Below are positions 10,889-19,833 of a stretch of 21,074 nt of DNA, piece by piece. The notes under the pieces are model-generated. The model worked only from the letters and a program-made list of their open reading frames with translations. It ran no database searches and was not told where the DNA came from. Each line of letters begins with the position of its first letter. Within the stretch, counting starts at the first letter, position 1. The translations under genes and the position numbers were made by a program. This DNA comes from a virus: IMG/VR virus record IMGVR_UViG_3300033571_004948, positions 1-21,074 of that record; one strand, 5' to 3'.

Positions 10889-11455
10889 TTAAGTAGACCA
10901 AGTGTATGTTATGGGCGCTCTAAATTTAATACTACCATCTAGTCTCCATGGTTGATTTGTCACTAAAGTTATATCATTAAACTCAATATCTGATCCGCTA
11001 CCTGGAGTGCCAACTAATAAAATAACTTCTCTAGTAAAACTGTTTATATTTCCATTAGTTATTAATACATAACTAATAGTTCCTGCTACACTTGGAGTTT
11101 TTTGTGGGAAGTTTGTTAAAACGCAAAACCCATCACTATCCATAGTTCTTGATAATATTTCTGCAGCAGTGTATGACACCAGTGTTACGTTTGACGAATT
11201 TTTAAATTCAAATCTAACATCTGTTGCCAGAGTAGTAGCCCATCCTTGAAAATTGCTTCCTGCTATTGTGTAAGAAGCTAAAAAACTACCTTTGTGATTT
11301 GTATTTGCGTCAGCTGCACGATTATTTGATGCCGTTGGATTTGACGAGCCTGGATTAGTATTAGGATATTCCCAAATAGAGTCTGCTGCTGTTCTCCAAG
11401 TCACACTGTCTGTGATGTCTCTTACTAATGCTGTACTAATTGTTAATGTTGTCAT
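10889..11455 (-). CDS. Unrecognised small beta-rich protein, probably virion-associated
   Basis: This 188-residue protein from the ATG at 11455 belongs to no family I can name. It is rich in Thr, Ser and Asn with alternating hydrophobic residues, and has no signal peptide, membrane helix or catalytic motif. The C-terminal part has VILLVGTPGSGSDIEFNDI followed by a final strand with IKFRAPITYTW, a style typical of small phage decoration or fibre-tip proteins. The start is set by AAGGAG, which overlaps the stop codon of the preceding gene (TAAGGAG), implying translational coupling; an in-frame start at 11476 would lie upstream of that site. It lies between a second unknown gene and gp13, the place where T4 carries fibritin (wac) and short-tail-fibre genes, but no similarity to either is visible. 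Confidence 0.6.
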   Translation of the reverse strand: MTTLTISTALVRDITDSVTWRTAADSIWEYPNTNPGSSNPTASNNRAADANTNHKGSFLASYTIAGSNFQGWATTLATDVRFEFKNSSNVTLVSYTAAEILSRTMDSDGFCVLTNFPQKTPSVAGTISYVLITNGNINSFTREVILLVGTPGSGSDIEFNDITLVTNQPWRLDGSIKFRAPITYTWST

Positions 11456-11460
11456 GCTGT

Positions 11461-11467
11461 TCTCCTT
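11461..11467 (-). promoter_or_regulatory. Strong ribosome binding site overlapping upstream stop
   Basis: AAGGAGA lies five bases before the ATG at 11455 and overlaps the TAA stop (11466-11468) of the preceding gene. It is the best Shine-Dalgarno match noticed in the window and decides the start of the 188-residue protein. Confidence 0.8.
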
Positions 11468-11990
11468 ATTGTTCAACCACAGTTATGCCACCATCATATG
11501 GTCTAAAGGCTTGCCCTTGTGTTGCGGTTGTGCTGGTATATCTAATAACACCCACACCAGAGGTATTTGTTACAGGAACAACAACAAATTTGCTGTTTGC
11601 TGGAACGGATAGAAGACTAATGTCCACACTCTGAGCCATCCAAATTATTGCCCAAGTAGCAACACCGCTATTTAACGCAGTAGAAGTAATTGTATTTGTT
11701 GGGTTTGTGAAAAAGTATGTTAATGTCGGCGCATTATATTGAAATGTTATTCCAGCAGATCCAGTGTAATGTGCCAGACAAATTGAATTGCTACTGTTAT
11801 ATGATAACCAGTTTTGTTCTACCGTCTGTGCTGTTGGTTGTGGACCCGAATATACAGTGACGGCTCTTGTTGGAAAAGATCTTGTAGAAACTGACTCTCC
11901 ACCATCTGTTGTATTACTTTCTGGTGTAAAGATTTGATCAAATGTTCTTCGAGCAATTAGTGTTCTTACTGATGCGTTAAATGTTGCCAT
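11466..11990 (-). CDS. Unrecognised small beta-rich protein
   Basis: This 174-residue protein is rich in Thr, Ser, Val and Asn. The N-terminal part (MATFNASVRTLIARRTFDQI) is basic and possibly helical. The remainder shows alternating strand-like segments (ITFQYNAPTLTYFFTNPTN, WAIIWMAQSVDISLL, SKFVVVPVTNTSGVG) and a final RPYDGGITVVEQ. No signal peptide, catalytic motif or clear membrane span is seen. AAGGAT precedes the ATG at 11990. It follows the 933-residue collagen-like protein and is translationally coupled to the next small gene, so a role in the same appendage, for example a tip or chaperone, is possible but unproven. It does not visibly resemble its 188-residue neighbour. Confidence 0.6.
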   Translation of the reverse strand: MATFNASVRTLIARRTFDQIFTPESNTTDGGESVSTRSFPTRAVTVYSGPQPTAQTVEQNWLSYNSSNSICLAHYTGSAGITFQYNAPTLTYFFTNPTNTITSTALNSGVATWAIIWMAQSVDISLLSVPANSKFVVVPVTNTSGVGVIRYTSTTATQGQAFRPYDGGITVVEQ

Positions 11991-12036
11991 TTTTATTATC
12001 CTTTATAATTCTATAAAATTAGTTAAAACTCGTGTA

Positions 12037-14838
<2,802 letters not shown>

Positions 14839-14862
14839 TAAGAAAATCCTAGTTTATTCTAC

Positions 14863-14870
14863 TATTTATT
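14863..14870 (-). promoter_or_regulatory. Putative T4-type late promoter for the 933-aa fibre gene
   Basis: The minus strand reads AATAAATA, fitting the NATAAATA late-promoter consensus of T4-like phages (T4 itself TATAAATA). It sits 25 nt before the ATG at 14838, in the 42-nt gap after the glycan operon, leaving room for a short leader with an AGGA ribosome binding site. Confidence 0.6.
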
Positions 14871-14880
14871 CTTTTTAACT

Positions 14881-15630
14881 TTACTCTCTTCGTTCTATGT
14901 CCTCTTCAACGCAAGATTCACCGTATTGAATTTCAACGATTTTACAGGGAGAACTAAATGGATTAGTTAGTTGATGCCATCCCTCTACTGGGATTTGCAT
15001 CATTTCGTGTAAATTCTTTTGTTCTTGTCCAGTGTCTGTTTTAACTACACATTGCCCCTCAGAAACAAACCAGATTTCAGATCTTTTAAAATGCTTCTGC
15101 ATACTTAAAGACTTACCTGGATCTACTGTAAGTTCCTTAACTTTCATTCCTGGAACTTCGTGCAGCACTCGATAGTAGCCCCATTGACGTTCTGTCTTTG
15201 GAGCTTTCCATTCTTGAAGAATCCATGAAGAGGAGTTCATTTTATTCTCGCCACCAACACCGAACACAAACTCTACGTTTTCGATATTAGTATCCATCTC
15301 TGGAATATTTTCTTTGGTACGGTCTCCACCATTTGCAAAAACGATAGTGGTTTTAGGGAATAGTTTACGTACTTGTGTGATTGCGTCTTTGGCGGATCCA
15401 TCAGAATCATCAAAACCTATCGCAGTCATAACATCTTTAAGATTGTTAATAATGTTTAATCGTTCTTCGAATGGCATAAATGGTTGTCCCTTTTTACGGA
15501 CTAACCATTGATCAGAATTAACACCAACAACCACACGACCAAGTTGTCTGGCTGCTTTGATGTATTCGATATGACCTGAGTGTAGTGGGTCAAATCCGCC
15601 AGTTACTAGTATAATTTTATCGTCACTCAT
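14881..15630 (-). CDS. Nucleotidyltransferase (cytidylyltransferase-like)-cupin fusion
   Basis: This 249-residue protein begins at the ATG at 15630. Residues 5-140 are a TagD/RfaE-C-type nucleotidyltransferase: GGFDPLHSGH contains the HxGH nucleotide-binding motif (17-20), followed by VVVGVNSDQWLVRKKG. These enzymes join CTP or ATP to a phosphorylated polyol or sugar. Residues 147-246 match the cupin of type II mannose-6-phosphate isomerases (WGYYRVLHEVPGMKVKELTV, PGKSLSMQKHFKRSEIWFVS, GWHQLTNP). The usual HHH...EH metal site is reduced to H180-F-K...E185-I, so isomerase activity is doubtful and a binding role is possible. AGGA six bases before 15630 supports this start over the ATG at 15645. 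It overlaps the preceding gene by 8 nt and is the last gene of the glycan operon. The substrate is unknown. Confidence 0.85.
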   Translation of the reverse strand: MSDDKIILVTGGFDPLHSGHIEYIKAARQLGRVVVGVNSDQWLVRKKGQPFMPFEERLNIINNLKDVMTAIGFDDSDGSAKDAITQVRKLFPKTTIVFANGGDRTKENIPEMDTNIENVEFVFGVGGENKMNSSSWILQEWKAPKTERQWGYYRVLHEVPGMKVKELTVDPGKSLSMQKHFKRSEIWFVSEGQCVVKTDTGQEQKNLHEMMQIPVEGWHQLTNPFSSPCKIVEIQYGESCVEEDIERRE

Positions 15631-16324
15631 TTCGTATCCTATCATTTAGTTTAATAACATTTTCAATTAATTTTGAATCAACATTATGAAGGTCAAAATA
15701 TAATTTTAACCATTTAGTGTCTTTTGGAAAACATTTACCACCAAACCCTAATTTACCATCTGGTCCTGGAACATCAAAATGTGTATTACCCAGTCTAGAA
15801 TCTATCTTTAAAACTTCTTTAAATTCATTATAACTAATTCCATCCTGTGCACAGGCTTGATATAAAGAATTTAAAAATACAACCTTTGTTGATAGAAAAG
15901 CATTTGTAGTGACTTTCATTAAAGACGCAATTTCTGGTTTGGTAACAACAGCGTTATGCATCTCTAATTTAGAAATTGATTTTAATTTTTTAAACTGATC
16001 TTGCGTTCCACCAAATACAATTTGTATTGGATTTAGTGCATCGTATTCCCAATTTGCCTCGACCAAAAACTCAGGATATACTGCATAATTTTTATTTTGT
16101 ATTTTATTTGGAATTAGAGTAGATCTAATAATTACACAGGGATGCTCTTTTAATTCTTCAAGGTATGAATCTAATACATCATCAAAACAACATACAAATA
16201 CTATATCTGCAGAAATATAGTCAGCAAATAATCCCTTTGGTGGGTCATGCCATTCTATATCTTGATTGAGAGTTAAGGCTGTTGCTTTACCAACAAACCC
16301 ATTACCAATAATAACTACTTTCAT
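15623..16324 (-). CDS. Short UDP-glucose/GDP-mannose dehydrogenase-like protein
   Basis: This 233-residue protein carries family hallmarks: a Rossmann start (GNGFVGKA, 7-14), RSTLIP (67-72), YPEFLVEANWEYD (83-95) with Glu85 in the expected place, K137 and N141 in the central helix, and LGFGGKCFPKDT (192-203) with the catalytic Cys198. Typical UDP-glucose 6-dehydrogenases have about 390-450 residues. Here the N-terminal domain is compact and the protein ends about 30 residues after the Cys motif, so the C-terminal sugar-nucleotide domain is missing. Oxidation of UDP-glucose to UDP-glucuronate is the family reaction; whether this short form still does it is uncertain. Its ATG overlaps the stop of the epimerase gene (ATGA), implying coupled translation. 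Confidence 0.85.
   Translation of the reverse strand: MKVVIIGNGFVGKATALTLNQDIEWHDPPKGLFADYISADIVFVCCFDDVLDSYLEELKEHPCVIIRSTLIPNKIQNKNYAVYPEFLVEANWEYDALNPIQIVFGGTQDQFKKLKSISKLEMHNAVVTKPEIASLMKVTTNAFLSTKVVFLNSLYQACAQDGISYNEFKEVLKIDSRLGNTHFDVPGPDGKLGFGGKCFPKDTKWLKLYFDLHNVDSKLIENVIKLNDRIRNE
15637..15640 (-). promoter_or_regulatory. Ribosome binding site fixing the start at 15630
   Basis: AGGA with a six-base spacer lies before the ATG at 15630, within the end of the preceding gene. It favours this start over the in-frame ATG at 15645. Confidence 0.65.
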
Positions 16325-17217
16325 AATAACTTATTTCTAATATATTCTTCAATATAAATGGTTGGTTTCCATCCTAAAACAGTTTTTAATTTTAAGTTGT
16401 CTGCTAAAGTCTCATAGGATTCACCTATTCTAGGCTCAATAAATTTTTGATTTTTAGAAATCATATTTGCTAATTCTAATACTGAATTATTTGTTCCTGT
16501 ACCAACATTAAATATTTCGCCATAACAATTATGATCAACTTGCATGGCTAATATATTAGCTTGAACAACATCATTGACGTGGGTAAAATCTCTACGTTGG
16601 GTTCCGTCTGGTACAATAGTTAAAGGCTCATTGGCTTCATGCTGTCTTAAAAATAATCCAACGACTGGAGCGTACTGGCCACTCGTTGGTTCTCTGTCCC
16701 CATAAACATTAAAGTATCTAAAGATTGTTGTTTTTAAACCAAATAGTTTTGTATACATCTTACACAATTCCTCACCAGCAACTTTAGATACTGAATAAGG
16801 ATTTAAACAATCATTTGGCATATCTTCTTTTAACGGACATGGATTAATTAATCCATATGCAGAAGATGTTGATGAATACATAACTTTTTTGACGCCAGCT
16901 TCACGTGAACATTGCAATACTGTTTCTGTGCCTAACACATTAGTTTTTACTGCTTGAATTGGATTGTTAATGGAAGGTTGGATTCTTGATTCTGCAGCTA
17001 GATGAAACACATAATCAATTCTATCATATAACTTTCTAGTGTTATCATAATCGCAAATATCATAATGATAATATATTGCATTGTTATTATAGTAAAAACT
17101 TTTATGATTTTCCGCTGATAGATTATCTATCACCAAAACCTCGTAACCCATGTCAACTAATTTATCAGTTAACGTTGAGCCTATAAATCCGCAACCACCT
17201 GTAACTATAACCCTCAT
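16321..17217 (-). CDS. NAD-dependent sugar-nucleotide epimerase (GalE-like extended SDR)
   Basis: This 298-residue extended short-chain dehydrogenase has the NAD-binding GGCGFIGS (7-14), D31-N acidic residue after the second strand, HLAAES (72-77), SSTSSAYG (115-122) with the catalytic Ser/Thr, and the Y141-SVS-K145 catalytic pair. The RYFNVYGDREPTSGQYAPVV segment and the RRDFTHVNDV segment are typical of UDP-glucose or UDP-GlcNAc 4-epimerases and dehydratase relatives. It is slightly shorter than GalE (about 330-340). The most economical role, given the neighbouring mutase, is interconversion of UDP-glucose and UDP-galactose, or of the uronates made by the downstream dehydrogenase. Its ATG overlaps the mutase stop by 4 nt, and a NATAAATA late-promoter match lies 26 nt upstream inside the mutase gene. 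Confidence 0.88.
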   Translation of the reverse strand: MRVIVTGGCGFIGSTLTDKLVDMGYEVLVIDNLSAENHKSFYYNNNAIYYHYDICDYDNTRKLYDRIDYVFHLAAESRIQPSINNPIQAVKTNVLGTETVLQCSREAGVKKVMYSSTSSAYGLINPCPLKEDMPNDCLNPYSVSKVAGEELCKMYTKLFGLKTTIFRYFNVYGDREPTSGQYAPVVGLFLRQHEANEPLTIVPDGTQRRDFTHVNDVVQANILAMQVDHNCYGEIFNVGTGTNNSVLELANMISKNQKFIEPRIGESYETLADNLKLKTVLGWKPTIYIEEYIRNKLL

Positions 17218-18260
17218 TGCTCAAATCCTTTAAATTGTTTTATATTTATGGTATTATTTTCATTAATAAATTTTTTAGCAGTTGATAGAGCTGATGCAAT
17301 CGCCTGATGCATATCAATATAAACATATTGTCCGCATCTGCCTATAAACTTAACATTTTTAGGTATCATGGCTTTATACTGATTATAAAGTTTTCTATTA
17401 TTTCCGTCTAAGTCTTTAACTGGATAATATCTTTCCATATTATTGTCCTTATAATCACATGGTTCTTCATATGTTAATGTAGTATAATCACTATTTTCTC
17501 CATGATTTTTCCAATTTTTCCACTCAACGATACGAGTGTATGGACCAGTATTTGTAAAATTAACAGAGGGTGTTGGTAAAACCTTAGTCATGGGTAATGT
17601 GGTTGTGTGAAACTTTATAGAGCGGTAAGGTAATTCACCGTAACAAAAATCAAAATATTCATCAATAGGCATACTATTGAACGTGAAATGATATTTATTT
17701 TCCATAGACTTATCGAATGGAGTTGATAAATTTACTGAAATATTTTTATGATTTAATATATTCTCAAATAATTTTGTATATCCACCCAGTGGCATCATTT
17801 GATATTCATCGTTAGGAAAATATAATTCATTTAAATCATCTCTAAAGGAAACTCTTTGTGTGACAGAATTATCAATCTGTTCCAATGGCATTCCCCACAT
17901 CTTTTCTGAGTACGGTCTAACAAATGTTTGTATTAAATTTTCTTCACCAACAATATCTTTTGTCTCTTTATTGACAGGCAGTGTTACATATTGCCCAGAA
18001 GATAATTGAGCCTTTACCTTTAGTTTAAAATCAAACCACTCACCAAATTGCAATAACCAATCAACAACTTCCTTATTATTTGTGTGAAATGCGTGTGGTC
18101 CATACTTATGAATTAGTATGCTATGTTCATTGGTATAGTCAAAACAATTTCCTGCAATATGATTTCTTTTATCTATTATATCGATAATATATCCGTGTTC
18201 AGCCAGTTCTCTAGCTATTACGGATCCAGAAAAACCAGCACCAACAATTAAAATTTTCAC
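17214..18260 (-). CDS. glf: UDP-galactopyranose mutase
   Basis: This 348-residue flavoenzyme converts UDP-galactopyranose to UDP-galactofuranose using reduced FAD. Visible features are the FAD-binding GAGFSGSV (7-14) followed by IIDKRNHIAGNCFD, the HKYGPHAFHT signature (51-60), YSEKMWG (117-123), FRDDLNELYFPNDEYQMMPL with GGYT, the YYPVKD segment (278-283), and the C-terminal GRCGQYVYIDMHQAI (307-321), equivalent to the family GRLG-x-Y-x-YxDMDQ motif. Length is near the usual 365-390. The start codon is GTG at 18260, and its first bases overlap the stop of the preceding glycosyltransferase (GTGA). UGM is fairly specific in sequence, so the assignment is strong. It points to galactofuranose in the product of this operon. 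Confidence 0.95.
   Translation of the reverse strand: MKILIVGAGFSGSVIARELAEHGYIIDIIDKRNHIAGNCFDYTNEHSILIHKYGPHAFHTNNKEVVDWLLQFGEWFDFKLKVKAQLSSGQYVTLPVNKETKDIVGEENLIQTFVRPYSEKMWGMPLEQIDNSVTQRVSFRDDLNELYFPNDEYQMMPLGGYTKLFENILNHKNISVNLSTPFDKSMENKYHFTFNSMPIDEYFDFCYGELPYRSIKFHTTTLPMTKVLPTPSVNFTNTGPYTRIVEWKNWKNHGENSDYTTLTYEEPCDYKDNNMERYYPVKDLDGNNRKLYNQYKAMIPKNVKFIGRCGQYVYIDMHQAIASALSTAKKFINENNTINIKQFKGFEQ
17243..17250 (-). promoter_or_regulatory. Putative internal late promoter upstream of the epimerase
   Basis: The minus strand reads CATAAATA (NATAAATA) 26 nt before the epimerase ATG at 17217, the same geometry as the site before the 933-aa fibre gene. It lies inside the mutase coding region. In AT-rich DNA a chance match is quite possible. 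Confidence 0.4.
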
Positions 18261-19093
18261 TTTTTATTTTTATATTCGATTGAAGTTAAAAGCTGATGTT
18301 GTATTTGTTCTATTGAAAACTCGCTATACAAATAATAATCTAATCCAGAATCGTCGGGATCTCTGTTAAGTATGGATCTGTATAGATCACTAATAATATT
18401 TTTTCTGTCTTGATGTTTGTTAAAAATATATTCACATAACATTCGATGGTGTTTTGGGTGTACTGTAGATATGTTACTTCCATGTCTTCTATAATGTAAA
18501 TATCTTCCTGTCAATCTAGTTAATTTATATCCAGCTTTATATGCTCGAATCCAAAATTCCCAATCCTCATATGTTCCTGGCATATTTTCGTCATAACCCC
18601 CCAGTTTAGTCCACATTGATTTTGGATACATTGAAGAATTCATAATAACATTTTTGTGGATAATATTATCCCATAATTCATTACCATTTGGCCAAACTTC
18701 TCCTGTTGGCACCATTAGCTCATTGCAATAATAATTTTTGGAAGTCACGATTGTGGATTCATCAATTTTATTGATACTATCTACTAACCAATCTTTTCCG
18801 TATATCACATCATCAGAATCTAATGGTAATATGTATTCGCCATTAGAATTGGATATCCCAGTATTTCTTGCGGTGGCTGGACCTTTATTAGACAGATGTT
18901 CATGATAGTAAATGTTATTGTTTGTGTATTTTTTCAAAACAGATTTTACATCTTCTGGACTACAATCATTCACTACTATAATTTCGTAGTTTTGGTAGTT
19001 TTGATTAAGAATACTGTCTATGGTTTCAGATAACCAGTGAACATTTTTATAAACGGGGACTATTATTGATACTAATGGCAAATTTATGTTCAT
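18257..19093 (-). CDS. Family 2 glycosyltransferase with C-terminal DUF4214-like segment
   Basis: This 278-residue GT-A enzyme has VSIIVPVYK (8-16), EIIVVNDCSPED (37-48), the GPATARNTGI segment (71-80), LDSDD (91-95) as the DXD metal/nucleotide site, and GGYDENMPGTYEDWEFWIRA (165-184) with the ED-x-E/D catalytic region. A short C-terminal tail (237-274: LYRSILNRDPDDSGLDYYLY, then FSIEQIQHQLLTSIEY) matches the pattern of DUF4214, a small helical module of unknown function often attached to glycosyltransferases and surface proteins. There are no membrane helices, so the enzyme is cytoplasmic. Donor and acceptor cannot be told from sequence; UDP-galactofuranose from the adjacent mutase is a candidate. 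Start and stop overlap neighbours by 4 nt. Confidence 0.88.
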   Translation of the reverse strand: MNINLPLVSIIVPVYKNVHWLSETIDSILNQNYQNYEIIVVNDCSPEDVKSVLKKYTNNNIYYHEHLSNKGPATARNTGISNSNGEYILPLDSDDVIYGKDWLVDSINKIDESTIVTSKNYYCNELMVPTGEVWPNGNELWDNIIHKNVIMNSSMYPKSMWTKLGGYDENMPGTYEDWEFWIRAYKAGYKLTRLTGRYLHYRRHGSNISTVHPKHHRMLCEYIFNKHQDRKNIISDLYRSILNRDPDDSGLDYYLYSEFSIEQIQHQLLTSIEYKNKK

Positions 19094-19833
19094 TTACTTA
19101 ATTGATCCAGAAAAGAGTTGCACGGAAAATTATTTTTATCTAAATTGTAATTATTAATTAACATACTATCCCATAAATGAATTAAATACGAATTTTTGAT
19201 TCTCATAGTCACTTCATCTTTATATTTTGCATCAAGTAATTTATAAGATTCTTTATAATGTATTGGATAAAAATAATTAGATTCGCATATTTCATTTTGT
19301 AGTGAGTTTTTCTCAACAAACTTAGTCATTAAGTTAGGTCCAATAATTCCCCAAAATGGTAAATTATTATTATGTTCGTTACATATATTTTGCGCAATAT
19401 TTAATAAATCACTTGCTATGGGTTTACTCAAATATAGTGTTGCGCCATTTATTTCAGTGTCTTGATATGCAGCAATAATACTAGCATTTTTTCTTAATGA
19501 TTCAAAATGACTACTGTCCTTTAAACAATAGCAATCTGTATCAAACCACCACCCAGGATATTGAGATAATAGTTTGTATCTAAATATGTCAGAAAAAGCT
19601 GCTAAACTTTTTTTGATAATACCATTAAATGGTTGACTATATGCATACAATAAAGTTTCATCTAATATTAATTTAGCATCACAAGATTCTACTCCATCAA
19701 TTTGTATATTATTGTATGACCAAAGTTTTACATGAAAACCTTTATTAACAAATGATTTTATACACATAATTTCTAATTTACTAATTGGTCCATGCCAAAA
19801 AAAGTTAGCTACTTCACGTTCCAAAGTCTGCAT
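19090..19833 (-). CDS. GT32-like glycosyltransferase (DXD sugar-binding type)
   Basis: This 247-residue protein from the ATG at 19833 opens with ANFFWHGPISKLEIMCIKSF and VKLWSY, the usual beginning of the glycosyltransferase family that includes Och1 and alpha-1,4-galactosyl/GlcNAc transferases. The central AAFSDIFRYKLLSQYPGWWF is followed by DTD (98-100), the nucleotide-sugar metal site, and then a GATLYLSKP region, an INGA-type acceptor loop, and a C-terminal SYLIHLWDSM, where the His-x-Trp is characteristic. No membrane segment is seen. The ATG at 19833 is preferred over a TTG at 19851; either overlaps the upstream gene (20 or 38 nt). No strong ribosome binding site is visible, so translation may depend on coupling. 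The specific sugar and target are unknown. Confidence 0.82.
   Translation of the reverse strand: MQTLEREVANFFWHGPISKLEIMCIKSFVNKGFHVKLWSYNNIQIDGVESCDAKLILDETLLYAYSQPFNGIIKKSLAAFSDIFRYKLLSQYPGWWFDTDCYCLKDSSHFESLRKNASIIAAYQDTEINGATLYLSKPIASDLLNIAQNICNEHNNNLPFWGIIGPNLMTKFVEKNSLQNEICESNYFYPIHYKESYKLLDAKYKDEVTMRIKNSYLIHLWDSMLINNYNLDKNNFPCNSFLDQLSK

Noticed and set aside
14839-14880. Rho-independent terminator after the glycan operon
   Set aside because: There is no GC-rich stem followed by a U-run; the gap is occupied by the late-promoter match and ribosome binding site.
17692-17699. Another AATAAATA late-promoter match
   Set aside because: It lies deep inside the mutase gene with no start codon at a suitable distance downstream; chance is likely in AT-rich DNA.
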